Source: Methylocystis sp. H62 (lineage in GTDB: Bacteria > Pseudomonadota > Alphaproteobacteria > Rhizobiales > Beijerinckiaceae). Taken from it: 64,000 nucleotides of DNA. Each line of letters starts with the position of its first letter. Within the stretch, counting starts at the first letter, position 1. The stretch covers positions 310,001 to 374,000 of the forward strand of contig NZ_JADNQZ010000059.1 of the NCBI RefSeq assembly GCF_015709515.1, in the 5' to 3' direction. The notes below the pieces were generated by a model. That model made no database searches and was not told the DNA's origin. It saw only the letters and a program-made list of their open reading frames with translations. Shown here piece by piece: positions 9,430-21,972 of this stretch. The translations under genes were made by a program, and so were the position numbers.

Positions 9430-9689
9430 TCGAAATCTGGCGGGGCGCGGTCGCTTTGATCACGAGGCTGAATGAAATCGTCCGTCCAATCTTCTTGCGA
9501 CACGAGACTTTTGAGCCGCGTTCCAAGTCCTCCAGTCGCTCGGGCGCGCTCTGGCCGGACAGCCTGTGATAAAGCGCGTTCGAGCAATAATTTGGCCTGG
9601 CTCGAAATGCTGCGCTTATGCCCGTGCGCTAGATCCTCGATCTGGCGCTTCATTTCCGGGGGAACGTCTCTCAACAGAATGTCAGGCAC
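9426..9689 (-). CDS. FitA/VapB-type ribbon-helix-helix antitoxin
   Basis: An 87-residue antitoxin with an N-terminal Arc-type DNA-binding fold (PDILLRDVPPEMKRQIEDLA) and a C-terminal tail that would wrap the toxin. The start is placed at GTG 9689: GGAGG lies five bases upstream and the protein then begins MPDILLRD, as in relatives. A longer frame to a TTG at 9713 would run into the putative operator. It is translationally coupled to the PIN toxin. Confidence 0.85.
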   Translation of the reverse strand: MPDILLRDVPPEMKRQIEDLAHGHKRSISSQAKLLLERALSQAVRPERARATGGLGTRLKSLVSQEDWTDDFIQPRDQSDRAPPDFE

Positions 9690-9703
9690 GCCTGCCTCCG
9701 CGT

Positions 9704-9741
9704 TTGATATCAATGATATCGCTATGCGGGCGCGATATCAA
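9704..9741. promoter_or_regulatory. Putative operator of the toxin-antitoxin pair
   Basis: TTGATATC (9704-9711) and GATATCAA (9734-9741) form an inverted repeat, with a third GATATC at 9715-9720 between them. The site starts about 15 bases upstream of the antitoxin GTG. Ribbon-helix-helix antitoxins normally repress their own operon from such repeated short palindromes. Confidence 0.6.
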
Positions 9742-9866
9742 GGCCGGCATGCAAGGGAGCTGATCGTGCATCGGATAGGCGTTCCGATGGATTTATGCGG
9801 CGGCGCGTGGCATTTGCCTTGCTCAGCGCCTAAATGACGCTTCCACTCTCCTTCCGGCCTTTATGA

Positions 9867-12902
<3,036 letters not shown>

Positions 12903-12931
12903 AAAGCCCGTCGCGGCCACGTCTTCTCCTC

Positions 12932-12968
12932 AAAAAAAAGGCCGCCTCGCAGCGCATGCGAAGCGGCC
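12932..12968 (-). terminator. Rho-independent terminator after clpA
   Basis: On the minus strand the stem GGCCGC-TTCGCA pairs with TGCGA-GGCGGCC around a five-base loop, followed by eight Ts (A run at 12932-12939). It lies just beyond the clpA stop. A stem of 11 pairs with one mismatch makes this convincing. It may also help end uvrA transcripts from the other side. Confidence 0.85.
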
Positions 12969-12999
12969 CATGTTTGTTGTGCGCGCGCCCGTTAGGCGT

Positions 13000-15438
13000 T
13001 TAGCTCTTCAGCGGCGCCGGACGTTCGTCGCGTTCCGCTTCGGCGCTGCGAATCGCCGAATCATCTCCGGATGCGGCTTCCTCCGCCGCGCGCTTCTTGC
13101 CGGCCTCGAAGATATCGCGCTCAGGCCGCGGCAACACCGGTCCCTCCGGGAAGACGAAGCCCAGCGACTTCGTTCCGCTATCGTCGCCGACGACGACGAC
13201 GCGCACGGCGCCGCCGTTCTTCAGACGGCCGAACAGCACCTCGTCGGCGAGCGGCGTCTTGATGTGCTGGTGAATGACCCGCGACATCGGTCGGGCGCCC
13301 ATGGCTTCGTCATAGCCGTGCTCGACGAGCCAGCTGCGCGCTTCGTCGGTGAGCTCGATCGTGACGTTGCGGTCGGCAAGCTGCGCTTCGAGCTGCATGA
13401 TGAATTTGTCGACGACGCGCTTGATGACGTCGACCGGCAGATGACCGAAAGGCACGATGGCGTCGAGACGATTGCGGAACTCCGGCGCGAAGAGCCGATT
13501 GATCGCCTCGCTGTCGTCGAGATCGCGGCGCGTGCGCGTGAAGCCGATCGGCGTGCGGGCAAGATCCTGCGCGCCCGCATTCGTCGTCATGATGAGGATG
13601 ACGTTGCGGAAGTCGATGGTCTTGCCGTTATGGTCGGTCAGCTTCCCGTGGTCCATCACCTGCAGCAGGATGTTGTAGAGATCGGGATGCGCCTTCTCGA
13701 TTTCGTCGAGCAGCAGCACGCAATGCGGATGCTGGTCGATGGCGTCGGTCAGCAGTCCGCCCTGATCGAAGCCGACATAGCCGGGAGGCGCGCCGATCAA
13801 CCGGCTCACCGTATGACGCTCCATATATTCCGACATGTCGAAGCGCACGAGTTCGATGCCGAGCGATGTCGCGAGTTGGCGCGCGGCTTCCGTCTTGCCG
13901 ACGCCGGTCGGTCCGGAGAAGAGATAGCAGCCGATCGGCTTCTCTTGATCGCGCAGGCCCGCCCGCGCGAGCTTGATCGCCGACGTCAGCGCCGAGATCG
14001 CCTTATCCTGCCCATAGACGACGCGCCGCAGCGTCTCGTCGAGATGCGCGAGAACTTCGGCGTCGTCCTTGGAGACGGTCTTCGGCGGCACGCGCGCCAT
14101 GGTGGCGATCGTCGTTTCGATCTCTTTCAGTCCGATGGTCTTTTTGCGTTTGTTTTCCGCGACCAGCATCTGCGCCGCGCCGGTTTCGTCGATCACGTCG
14201 ATCGCCTTGTCCGGCAGCTTGCGGTCATGAATGTAACGCGCCGAGAGCTCCACCGCCGCCTTCAGCGCGTCGTTGGTGTAGCGGATCTTATGGAACTCCT
14301 CGAAATAGGGCTTGAGCCCCTTCACGATTTCGATCGCGTCGGGGATCGAGGGTTCGTTGACGTCGATCTTCTGGAAGCGGCGAACGAGCGCGCGGTCCTT
14401 CTCGAAATACTGCCGGTATTCCTTGTAGGTCGTCGAGCCGATGCAGCGCAGAACGCCCTGCGCCAGGGCGGGCTTCAGAAGGTTCGAGGCGTCCATCGCG
14501 CCGCCCGAGGTGGCGCCCGCGCCAATCACCGTATGGATCTCGTCGATGAAGAGGATCGCGTTCTTGTGATTCTCGATTTCCTTCACGACCTGCTTCAGGC
14601 GCTCTTCGAAGTCGCCGCGATAGCGCGTGCCGGCGAGCAGCGCGCCCATGTCGAGCGCGAACACCGTCGCGCCGGCGAGAACCTCCGGCACTTCGTTCGA
14701 AACAATCTTACGCGCGAGGCCTTCGGCGATCGCGGTCTTGCCGACGCCGGGATCGCCGACGAGCAGGGGATTATTCTTTTGCCGGCGGCACAGGACCTGA
14801 ATCGTGCGCAGCACTTCCGGCTCGCGGCCGATCAGCGGGTCGATGCGGCCGTCGCGCGCCTTCCTGTTGAGATTGACGCAATAGGCCTCGAGCGCGCCTT
14901 CCTTCTTGCGGCTCTCGCCGTCGCGGCCCTCGCGGCCTTCGCTGCGCTCGCCATCTTCCTCGACGCCGCGCGGACTCCGGCTGGCGTCCGAAAGCCCCGG
15001 ACGCTTGGCGATGCCATGGCTGATGAAATTGACCGCGTCATAGCGCGTCATGTCCTGCTCCTGCAGGAAATAGACGGCGTGGCTTTCGCGCTCGGCGAAC
15101 AGCGCGACAAGAACATTGGCGCCGCTGACGTCTTCGCGGCCGGACGATTGAACGCTGATAATCGCCCGCTGCACGACCCGCTGGAACCCGGCGGTCGGCT
15201 TGCATTCATCCGCGTCTTCATTGACGAGGTTGTCGAGCTCTCGATCGATGTAGTCGCGCAAATTCTTCGTTAGCACGTCGAGATCCACGGAACAGGCGCG
15301 GAGCACCGCCGATGCGTCGACGTCCTCGACGAGGCTCAGCAGCAGGTGCTCGAGCGTCGCATATTCATGGCGCCGCTCGCGGGCGGACGCGAGCGCACGG
15401 TCGAGGGTCTGCTTGAGATTGCGCGAGAAGGTCGGCAT
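13000..15438 (-). CDS. clpA: ATP-dependent Clp protease ATP-binding subunit ClpA
   Basis: An 812-residue AAA+ unfoldase that feeds proteins into the ClpP chamber. The N-domain (residues 1-140) binds ClpS. Two AAA modules follow with Walker [14 protein letters not shown] (near residue 225) and [13 protein letters not shown] (near residue 507), Walker B ILFIDEIH and [13 protein letters not shown]. An extra charged, Gly/Glu/Arg-rich stretch lies between the N-domain and the first AAA module (about residues 150-185). The gene starts nine bases after clpS and they form an operon. Confidence 0.96.
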   Translation of the reverse strand: MPTFSRNLKQTLDRALASARERRHEYATLEHLLLSLVEDVDASAVLRACSVDLDVLTKNLRDYIDRELDNLVNEDADECKPTAGFQRVVQRAIISVQSSGREDVSGANVLVALFAERESHAVYFLQEQDMTRYDAVNFISHGIAKRPGLSDASRSPRGVEEDGERSEGREGRDGESRKKEGALEAYCVNLNRKARDGRIDPLIGREPEVLRTIQVLCRRQKNNPLLVGDPGVGKTAIAEGLARKIVSNEVPEVLAGATVFALDMGALLAGTRYRGDFEERLKQVVKEIENHKNAILFIDEIHTVIGAGATSGGAMDASNLLKPALAQGVLRCIGSTTYKEYRQYFEKDRALVRRFQKIDVNEPSIPDAIEIVKGLKPYFEEFHKIRYTNDALKAAVELSARYIHDRKLPDKAIDVIDETGAAQMLVAENKRKKTIGLKEIETTIATMARVPPKTVSKDDAEVLAHLDETLRRVVYGQDKAISALTSAIKLARAGLRDQEKPIGCYLFSGPTGVGKTEAARQLATSLGIELVRFDMSEYMERHTVSRLIGAPPGYVGFDQGGLLTDAIDQHPHCVLLLDEIEKAHPDLYNILLQVMDHGKLTDHNGKTIDFRNVILIMTTNAGAQDLARTPIGFTRTRRDLDDSEAINRLFAPEFRNRLDAIVPFGHLPVDVIKRVVDKFIMQLEAQLADRNVTIELTDEARSWLVEHGYDEAMGARPMSRVIHQHIKTPLADEVLFGRLKNGGAVRVVVVGDDSGTKSLGFVFPEGPVLPRPERDIFEAGKKRAAEEAASGDDSAIRSAEAERDERPAPLKS

Positions 15439-15447
15439 GCGCTCGTC

Positions 15448-15831
15448 CTATTTCTTTTCCATGATGCATTGCAGAGGATGCTGATGCTTCCTTGCAAAAT
15501 CCATGACCTGGGTGACTTTGGTCTCAGCGACCTCGTAGGTGTAGACGCCGCATTCGCCGACGCCGTGATTGTGGACGTGGAGCATGATGCGCGTGGCTTC
15601 CTCCACGGATTTGTTGAAATATTTCCGCAGCACGATCACCACGAACTCCTGCGTCGTGTAGTCGTCATTCAACAAAAGCACCCGATACATATTAGGCTTG
15701 CGCGTCTGAGGACGCGTTCGAGTGACGAGCGCGGTTCCGGCCCCGGGACCGACGTCGCCTCCCTTGCGCGGCTCTTTGGCCGCTCGCGGCCCATTGGCCG
15801 CCATCGCTCGCGTTAAATCCTCCGCCGCCAC
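15448..15831 (-). CDS. clpS: ClpS adaptor protein of the N-degron pathway
   Basis: A small adaptor that delivers proteins with N-degron residues to ClpAP. The core (about residues 45-125) has the [17 protein letters not shown] and [19 protein letters not shown] motifs that form the N-degron pocket. The flexible N-terminal tail is long. A GTG at 15831 gives 127 residues; an in-frame ATG at 15804 gives 118 and is equally possible. It is directly upstream of clpA. Confidence 0.94.
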   Translation of the reverse strand: MAAEDLTRAMAANGPRAAKEPRKGGDVGPGAGTALVTRTRPQTRKPNMYRVLLLNDDYTTQEFVVIVLRKYFNKSVEEATRIMLHVHNHGVGECGVYTYEVAETKVTQVMDFARKHQHPLQCIMEKK

Positions 15832-16071
15832 GTCTTCACCCTTTCGATCCTTTTCATGTAGGTCGGCACAGTGGTTCTTTTAGGGTCGACTCGCAGAATC
15901 TGGGCCATTTCCACGATGAGGGAAATCAAGAACATCGCTAGTTTTGAGCTTTCCCACCGGCTTGGCAAGGGGTCGCGCGACGCGCCGTCGCCGAGTTTTG
16001 TCGAAAGTCGCATCAATAAAAAATTTACCTACGCAAGATTAGCGTCACACCGCTAACCTTCAGGCATTCAA
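15832..16071. other. clpS upstream region, no gene recognised
   Basis: About 240 bases upstream of clpS on the minus strand. It should hold the clpS-clpA promoter. Short open frames occur on both strands but have neither protein-like composition nor a convincing ribosome binding site. No clear operator was seen. Confidence 0.4.
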
Positions 16072-16428
16072 GTGCGTCGACCCCTCGAGCATCGCCGTTT
16101 AAGCCACCGCCGCGCCGGCCTTCCGGCGGGTGTTTGGAGTCTTGCGGCGCTGTCGATCGCCGCTTGTTTGTGCAGCGTGCTCGGCGCCAAGCTGCTCTCA
16201 AATATGTTTGAGCCTCCCGAAGCGCTGGCGCCCGCAGGCTTTTCCCGGGGAGCAGAAACCGATCTGCCCGGTCTTGCCAAGGCGGCGCCGCAAACCGAGG
16301 CGCCGCCGCCGACAGGACAACGCGAGGCCGACATCGACCGTTTGCCGACAGGTACGATCCCAGACAGGCGCAAAGGGCGGAAGGCGTTGACGCCTTGCGG
16401 CGAAGCTGGCGAAATCGCCGATCATTAG
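16072..16428 (+). CDS. Possible small membrane-anchored protein, unknown
   Basis: A possible 118-residue protein with a GTG start, a basic N-terminus, one hydrophobic helix (about residues 20-42, SLAALSIAACLCSVLGAKLL) and a Pro/Ala-rich tail with a single Cys near the end. No family is recognised. The ribosome binding site is weak. The charge pattern around the helix supports a real single-pass protein, but in a high-GC genome an accidental ORF is also possible. Confidence 0.35.
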   Translation: MRRPLEHRRLSHRRAGLPAGVWSLAALSIAACLCSVLGAKLLSNMFEPPEALAPAGFSRGAETDLPGLAKAAPQTEAPPPTGQREADIDRLPTGTIPDRRKGRKALTPCGEAGEIADH

Positions 16429-16668
16429 TTTTTTTGCGGCCAGCCCTCGCGCGCGCGACGCCTTGCGCATATATTTATTGACAATTCGGCAATTGCCCGT
16501 AAAGCATTCCCGTGGCTATCGCCCGCGCTTCTTTGCGGCGGACCGTCGGCGGGCCAAATAGCTGTTGCGGCGACGACGGCGACTTCTCTCAACAATCCAC
16601 GCGCGCTTCTTTACGGCTGGCGCGCAAGCGGAATTTCCGCATATGCGAGCCGTAATTCAGGATAATTA
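16429..16668. other. Leader region of the RNA helicase gene
   Basis: No coding signal. It is 240 bases long and somewhat AT-richer in its first part. Long 5' leaders are common for DEAD-box helicase genes, but I could not draw a stable conserved structure here. Confidence 0.3.
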
Positions 16669-18249
16669 ATGACATTCGAAGTACTGGGCCTTTCCCAAAA
16701 GGTTCTCGCAGCCGTCCAAACGTCCGGCTATACGACCCCCACGCCCATTCAGGCGCAGGCCATTCCACCCGCCTTGCAGGGGCGCGACATTCTCGGCATC
16801 GCCCAAACGGGCACCGGCAAGACCGCCGCCTTCACCCTGCCGATGCTGAGCCGTCTCGAAAGCGGCCGCGCCCGGGCCAGAATGCCGAGGACGCTTATTC
16901 TCGAGCCGACGCGCGAACTCGCCGCGCAGGTCGAAGCAAGCTTCGCCAAATACGGCAAGAACCATCGTCTCAACGTCGCGCTGCTGATCGGCGGCGTCGC
17001 CTTCGGCGAGCAGGAAACCAAAATCATGCGCGGGGCCGACGTGCTGATCGCGACGCCGGGCCGCCTTCTCGACTTCTTCGATCGCGGCAAGCTGCTGCTC
17101 ACGGGCATCGAAATTCTCGTCATCGACGAGGCCGACCGTATGCTCGACATGGGCTTCATTCCCGACATCGAACGCGTCTGCAAGCTGGTGCCGTTCACGC
17201 GGCAGACGCTCTTCTTCTCTGCGACCATGCCGCCTGAAATCACGCGGCTGACCGAAGCCTTTCTGCATAACCCGATCCGTTGCGAAGTCTCGCGCGCCGC
17301 GTCGACGGCGACCACGATCCGGCAAGTTCTCGTCGCCTCGCGGGGGCACGCCGACAAGCGTGAGACGTTGCGCAAGCTCATTCGCGACGCCGATAACTTC
17401 AAGAACGCGATCATCTTCTGCAACCGCAAGCGCGACGTCGCGACCCTTCATCGCTCGCTCGTCAAGCATGGCTTTTCCGCCGGCGCCCTGCACGGCGACA
17501 TGGATCAGCTGGCGCGCATGGCCTCGCTCGACGCGTTCAAGAATGGCGATGTGTCGCTGATCGTGTGCTCGGATGTGGCGGCCCGCGGCCTAGACATTCC
17601 GGACGTGAGCCATGTGCTCAACTTCGACGTCCCGACGCACAGCGAGGATTACGTGCACCGGATCGGCCGCACCGGCCGCGCCGGCCGGTCGGGCGTGGCG
17701 ATCACGCTCGTCACCGGCGACGACATGAAATACATCGATCAGATCCAGAGCCTGATCGGCAAGGCAATCGACTGGGAGGGGCCGGGCTTCGACGCCTTGC
17801 CGCCGCCCATGGAGACGAGCCCGCAAGAGCGCCGCGGCGAGCGCGACGAACGCGGACCCCGCCGGGAGCGCGGCCGCCGGCCAGCCGCGCCCGCCGACCG
17901 GGAAGCGTCCGTCAACCGCCGCTCCGCCGCCGCCGCCGAGCGCGAAGCGCCCGTCAGCCGCCGCCGTCCAGCCGCCGCCGAACGCGAAGCGCCGGTCAGC
18001 CGCCGGCCCGAACGCGAAACGCCGGTCAGCATGGGCCGGCCGCGCGGCGGCCGCGCCAAGGCCGAGGGAGAAGGTCTCCGGACTCCGGCCTATGGGGCGC
18101 CGGCGGGGCCGCCGGCCGCAGAGGGGCGTGAACGCCGTCCGCGCCATCATGAAGACGATGGGCCCCCTGTCATTGGACTGGGCGACCATGTGCCGTCCTT
18201 CCTGCTGCGCCCGGTGGCGCTGAGGCCGGCGAAGGTCGGCGAAGAATAG
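16669..18249 (+). CDS. DEAD-box RNA helicase, RhlE-like
   Basis: A 526-residue ATP-dependent RNA helicase. All core motifs are present: Q motif, AQTGTGKTAAF, PTRELAAQ, TPGRLLDF, VIDEADRMLDMGF, SATMP and HRIGRTGRAGRSG (by about residue 345). The C-terminal 140 residues are basic and low complexity, with three or four copies of an EREAPVSRR-type unit. Tails of this kind bind RNA. It stands alone, preceded by about 240 bases without a gene. Likely roles are ribosome assembly or mRNA decay at low temperature, by family analogy. Confidence 0.93.
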   Translation: MTFEVLGLSQKVLAAVQTSGYTTPTPIQAQAIPPALQGRDILGIAQTGTGKTAAFTLPMLSRLESGRARARMPRTLILEPTRELAAQVEASFAKYGKNHRLNVALLIGGVAFGEQETKIMRGADVLIATPGRLLDFFDRGKLLLTGIEILVIDEADRMLDMGFIPDIERVCKLVPFTRQTLFFSATMPPEITRLTEAFLHNPIRCEVSRAASTATTIRQVLVASRGHADKRETLRKLIRDADNFKNAIIFCNRKRDVATLHRSLVKHGFSAGALHGDMDQLARMASLDAFKNGDVSLIVCSDVAARGLDIPDVSHVLNFDVPTHSEDYVHRIGRTGRAGRSGVAITLVTGDDMKYIDQIQSLIGKAIDWEGPGFDALPPPMETSPQERRGERDERGPRRERGRRPAAPADREASVNRRSAAAAEREAPVSRRRPAAAEREAPVSRRPERETPVSMGRPRGGRAKAEGEGLRTPAYGAPAGPPAAEGRERRPRHHEDDGPPVIGLGDHVPSFLLRPVALRPAKVGEE

Positions 18250-18331
18250 GTTTTTTCGGCAAGGTTCGTCTGGTCAAAGGCTCGCCTGGTCAAAGGCTTG
18301 CCCGATCAGGCAAGCCGTCGCCGCGGCGGCC

Positions 18332-18766
18332 TCATCCTTCGAAAGGCGCCATGGCGGCGCGAATTTTCTCCGCCTGTTCAGCGAGCTTTGCGTCCTCGGC
18401 CATGGTCCCCGGAGGCCGCAAGGCGACACCCTCCCAACGCGGCAGCAGGTGGAAGTGCAGGTGATAGATCACCTGTCCGCCGGCGCTTTCGTTGAATTGA
18501 TGCAGCGTCAGGCCGTCCGCCGCAAACGCCTTTTCGATCGCCTTCGCGACATGCTGCACGCGCTTCATCAATTCGCCGAGCGTTTCCGGCGAGACGTCGA
18601 GGAGTCCGCGCACGCCTTCCTTTGGAACGACCAGAACATGGCCCTCGGCGCGCGGCATGATGTCCATGAACGCGAGCGAGACGTCGTCCTCAAAGACCTT
18701 ATGCGCGGGGATTTCTCCGCGCAGAATCTTGCCGAAAATATTGTTGGGGTCATAGGCGACGGCCAT
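18332..18766 (-). CDS. HIT-family nucleotide-binding hydrolase
   Basis: A 144-residue histidine-triad protein. The hallmark HxHxHxx motif is HLHFHLLPR near residue 105, with the helical AFMDIMPRAEGHVLVVPK segment before it. Such proteins hydrolyse nucleotide-phosphoramidate or dinucleoside polyphosphate bonds. A normal ATG start at 18766. The exact substrate cannot be told from sequence. Confidence 0.92.
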   Translation of the reverse strand: MAVAYDPNNIFGKILRGEIPAHKVFEDDVSLAFMDIMPRAEGHVLVVPKEGVRGLLDVSPETLGELMKRVQHVAKAIEKAFAADGLTLHQFNESAGGQVIYHLHFHLLPRWEGVALRPPGTMAEDAKLAEQAEKIRAAMAPFEG

Positions 18767-18933
18767 TGGCTGTTCCCTTCGAGCGCTTGCTCCTTAAAAT
18801 CATTTTGGCCGTTTCGACGGGCGCTTGCGTCTCGAAGGACGTCGCTCATGGCGCGAACGAAGCGTCGCTTGGGGCGACAGTCCCGTTTCCGCTGAAGAAG
18901 GCCGGCAAGGAAAGCAATTGCGCTTGAGGCCTG

Positions 18934-19797
18934 TCAATCCCCAAAGGCGAAGGCGCGGATATTGGTGAGGCGGAATTCGCTCGCGGGATAGACGCCGAGA
19001 ATCTCCACTTCCTTGGAGAAGAACTGCAGTTCTTCGAGCGCCCGCGCCATCGCCGGCTGTTCGGGATGTCCGTCGGCGTCGGCGAGAAAGCGCGTCGCGG
19101 CGAATTCGCCGTCAACCATGTAGCTTTCGAGCTTGGTCATGTTGACGCCATTCGTCGCGAAGCCGCCGAGCGCCTTGTAGAGCGCGGCCGGCACGTTGCG
19201 CACGCGAAAGATGAAGGTGGTGATGGTCGAACCGGCGTTCGGCGACGCCCATTGCCTGGTCTTCGACAGCACGATGAAGCGCGTCGTGTTATGCGCCTCG
19301 TCCTCGATATTCTCCGCCAGCACGTCGAGATCGTAAATGTCGGCGGCGAGTCGCGGCGCGATCGCGGCCTTCGTCGGATCGCCCCATTCGGCCACTTCGC
19401 GCGCGGCGCCGGCGGTGTCGCCGGCGGTATGCGCCGCGAGGCCGAGTTCGCGGATCGCGCGTCGGCACTGACCGAGCGCATGGACATGGCTGTAGACGCT
19501 CTTGAGCCCCTGCCGCGTCGCGCCTCTGGGCGCCATCAGATGAAAATGGATCGGCAGGAAGTGCTCGCCGAGGATATGCAAACCGGAATGCGGCAGGAAA
19601 TGGTGAATGTCCGCGACGCGTCCGGCGATCGAATTTTCGATCGGGATCATGCCAAGCGCGGCGCGCCCCTCGGTCACCGACGCGAAGGCGTCCTCAAAGC
19701 TCGCGCAAGGAAGCGGCGTCAGTTGCGGAAAGGCCTGACGGCAGACGAGGTCGGAATTCGCGCCCGGCTCTCCCTGATAGGCGATATATTGCGTCAC
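18934..19797 (-). CDS. pheA: Prephenate dehydratase PheA
   Basis: A 287-residue monofunctional prephenate dehydratase that makes phenylpyruvate in phenylalanine synthesis. The catalytic domain fills residues 1-185 and ends with the conserved NTTRFIVLS (catalytic Thr). The C-terminal ACT domain (about 195-280, GALYKALGGFATNGVNMTKLES) senses phenylalanine. Start GTG 19797 overlaps the kdsB stop (GTGA). There is no chorismate mutase domain, as usual in alphaproteobacteria. Confidence 0.95.
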   Translation of the reverse strand: MTQYIAYQGEPGANSDLVCRQAFPQLTPLPCASFEDAFASVTEGRAALGMIPIENSIAGRVADIHHFLPHSGLHILGEHFLPIHFHLMAPRGATRQGLKSVYSHVHALGQCRRAIRELGLAAHTAGDTAGAAREVAEWGDPTKAAIAPRLAADIYDLDVLAENIEDEAHNTTRFIVLSKTRQWASPNAGSTITTFIFRVRNVPAALYKALGGFATNGVNMTKLESYMVDGEFAATRFLADADGHPEQPAMARALEELQFFSKEVEILGVYPASEFRLTNIRAFAFGD

Positions 19798-20540
19798 TTC
19801 GGGTCCTGTTCGCGCGCCGCGGCGCGCAGCGCGGTCAAATCGCGTTCCGTATCCACCGATGGGGCGCCTTTGTCCAGCAGCGCGGCGTCGATGCGCATGC
19901 CGGCCTCAAGCCCGCGCAGCTGCTCAAGCCCTTCGCGCCGTTCAAGCGGGGAGGGCGGCAGCGAGACGAATCGTTCCAGAGCGGCGCGGCGAAAGGCGTA
20001 GACGCCGATGTGCTTCAATCGTGGCCCGTCGCCATGGGGGGCGGGCGCTCGGGTGAAGTAAAGCGCGCGAACCCGCCCAGGCGCGAGCGGAGTTCCCACG
20101 AGCTTGACGGCGTTGGGATCGCCGGCGTCTTCGGCGCGCGCCGGGCAGGCGAGGGTGCCGATGTCGACGGCCGGATCGTCGAGAAGCGCGAGCGCCGCTT
20201 CAAGCGCCCCCTCAGGAAGCAAGGGCTGGTCGCCTTGCAGATTGACGACGGCGCCATGCCGGCCCTGTGGGTCGAGCGCCCGCAAGACTTCGCCGATACG
20301 GTCGCTGCCGCAGGCGTGAGCGCCGCAGGTGAGCGCCGCGTGTCCGCCGACCGACTCGATCGCCCGCGCGATCTCGGGAGAGTCGGTCGCGACCACGACA
20401 GGTCCGAGCGCTGCGGCGCATGCGCGCTCCCAGACGTGGACGATCATGGGCCGACCGTCGATGTCGGCGAGCGCCTTGCCGGGCAGACGCGTCGAGCGTA
20501 GACGCGCCGGAATGATGACGATCGGCGCGAGCGCCTGCAC
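19794..20540 (-). CDS. kdsB: 3-deoxy-manno-octulosonate cytidylyltransferase (CMP-KDO synthetase)
   Basis: A 248-residue enzyme that activates KDO with CTP for transfer to lipid A, so it serves the same pathway as the lpx genes earlier in the window. Motifs: PARLRSTRLPGKAL for CTP binding near the start and NLQGDQPLLP near residue 100. The start is GTG 20540, five bases after the lipoprotein gene stop. It is coupled to pheA by a four-base overlap, giving the operon lipoprotein-kdsB-pheA. Confidence 0.94.
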   Translation of the reverse strand: MQALAPIVIIPARLRSTRLPGKALADIDGRPMIVHVWERACAAALGPVVVATDSPEIARAIESVGGHAALTCGAHACGSDRIGEVLRALDPQGRHGAVVNLQGDQPLLPEGALEAALALLDDPAVDIGTLACPARAEDAGDPNAVKLVGTPLAPGRVRALYFTRAPAPHGDGPRLKHIGVYAFRRAALERFVSLPPSPLERREGLEQLRGLEAGMRIDAALLDKGAPSVDTERDLTALRAAAREQDPK

Positions 20541-20544
20541 GGCG

Positions 20545-20958
20545 CTAATAGGCGTTGCTATCCTCGGCCATCCAGCCCTTTTCGCTCTTCACGAAATGCA
20601 GCGTGCCTTCGCTTGTGTGCACTTCCGCCTTGGTGAATGTCCGGTCGTTGTCGAGGCCGAGAAAGGCGCATGTTCCGCGCTCGCGCTCATCGGCGCATTT
20701 GGCTTCGAAACCCTCGGGAAACAGAATTTCAGCCTCATACATCAATTCGTATGCGTCGACGTTCTCGCGCTTCACTTCGCGGCCCTGCACCTTCTTGAAG
20801 GACACGAGCTTGGCGTCCACGCCGTTCTTCTCCAGAAGATTGCGCAAAACCTTCGCGCCCGTGGCGTCGCCGGGCATATGGTCGCCGCAAGCGGAAAGCG
20901 TCAGGGTGATTGAGACGCCGGCCACAAGCCCGAGAACAAAGCGGAATCGAGATGTCAT
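20545..20958 (-). CDS. Predicted lipoprotein, unknown function
   Basis: A 137-residue exported lipoprotein. A type II signal peptide ends in the lipobox LSAC (Cys 24), followed by Gly-Asp, which in enterics would hint at inner-membrane retention. The mature part is charged with two further cysteines near the C-terminal half (KCADERERGTCAF) that could form a disulphide. GGAGG precedes the ATG by five bases. It heads the kdsB-pheA operon, but its role is unknown. Confidence 0.8.
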   Translation of the reverse strand: MTSRFRFVLGLVAGVSITLTLSACGDHMPGDATGAKVLRNLLEKNGVDAKLVSFKKVQGREVKRENVDAYELMYEAEILFPEGFEAKCADERERGTCAFLGLDNDRTFTKAEVHTSEGTLHFVKSEKGWMAEDSNAY

Positions 20959-21435
20959 CTATTCCTCCGGCGCCGCGTTCATCGCAGCGCGATGTTATTT
21001 GTTACGCTGTTGCACAAACGCTTCACAACTCCGCGTCTGTGAAAATTCATATCAGATAGTTGCATTTTTGTGCAGCCGGAGTAACGTGAGTGCGCCAAAT
21101 GAGTTGCGCGTCTGGCGGCGTCGAAGGGCCTGCAACAAGACCCATGGCGTGCGTAAGCGTTTGATGCGTATTCGGCACAACTTTGAATACCCTGCGGAGT
21201 GCTCAGGTCCGCCGCATCTCCTGGGTCCGTGGGGTTGGCCGACTGGCGGTGGTTGGAGTGGCCTCCTTGAAGCCATCGTCAGTCGGCCGCCTTCCCCAAA
21301 GCGGTTCCTCATCCAGCCAATAAGTTTGCAGCCAATAAAGTTTGGAAGCGTCCCTTGCGGCGACGCTCCTTCCGGCTAGACCAGCGATTGTGACGAACGC
21401 CTTGGCAAGGCGCGCGCGCCTTTGTCCGCGCGCGC
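20959..21435. other. Gap between lipoprotein gene and rpmG
   Basis: About 480 bases with no recognised gene. Short GC-rich palindromes (for example GGCGCGCGCGCC near 21409) lie just after the rpmG stop and may form the mRNA end, but there is no T tract. The part next to 20958 should hold the promoter for the lipoprotein-kdsB-pheA operon. Confidence 0.35.
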
Positions 21436-21603
21436 TTACTTGATCTTGGTTTCCTTGAATTCCACGTGCTTGCGCACGACGGGATCGTATTTCTTGAAAA
21501 CGAGCTTTTCCGTCTTCGTGCGCGCGTTCTTCTTGGTCACGTAGAAATAGCCCGTATCCGCCGTGGACAGGAGCTTGATCTTGATCATGGCGGACTTGGC
21601 CAT
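21436..21603 (-). CDS. rpmG: Ribosomal protein L33
   Basis: A 55-residue protein of the large ribosomal subunit. It begins [18 protein letters not shown] and ends with [13 protein letters not shown], matching L33 along its full length. It has no cysteines, so it is the zinc-independent form, like the E. coli protein. ATG at 21603 and TAA at 21436-21438. Confidence 0.95.
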   Translation of the reverse strand: MAKSAMIKIKLLSTADTGYFYVTKKNARTKTEKLVFKKYDPVVRKHVEFKETKIK

Positions 21604-21972
21604 TGCTCATCCCAGTCTATCAGAGAAATGAAATCGTCCCGGTAGCTGAGCGCGCCGGGAGCGAATTGGCCGGCAACATACGTGCGGCGCGAACGATGTC
21701 AAGAAGGCGCGCCGGGCCAGCCTGAGTCCAGCGCGATTCGCGCCTCGTCAAGAGGATACGGCAAAGAACAGCCATAATTTTGTTGGTTAATCCACAAGAG
21801 GAGCAGCGTAGGGCCGGGACGACTTCGGCGAATTGCGCGGCAATACTCGGGCGGGGAGAAATATCTCGTAAGCAGCCGATGCGCACGCGCGTCGTCGAGC
21901 GCAGCGCCTGCATGTATCGACGTGAAGAAGTGCTTCCTTCGCCTTCACGCGAACGCGCTTGGAGTGAGTAGT
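21604..21972. other. Gap between rpmG and a divergent gene
   Basis: About 370 bases between divergent genes, so both promoters should lie here. No gene, terminator or operator was recognised. Confidence 0.35.

Noticed and set aside
12970-15273. Plus-strand open frame of 767 codons
   Set aside because: It is exactly antisense to clpA, whose motifs are complete. Long antisense frames are normal in high-GC genes, and the product is Arg/Asp-rich with no fold.
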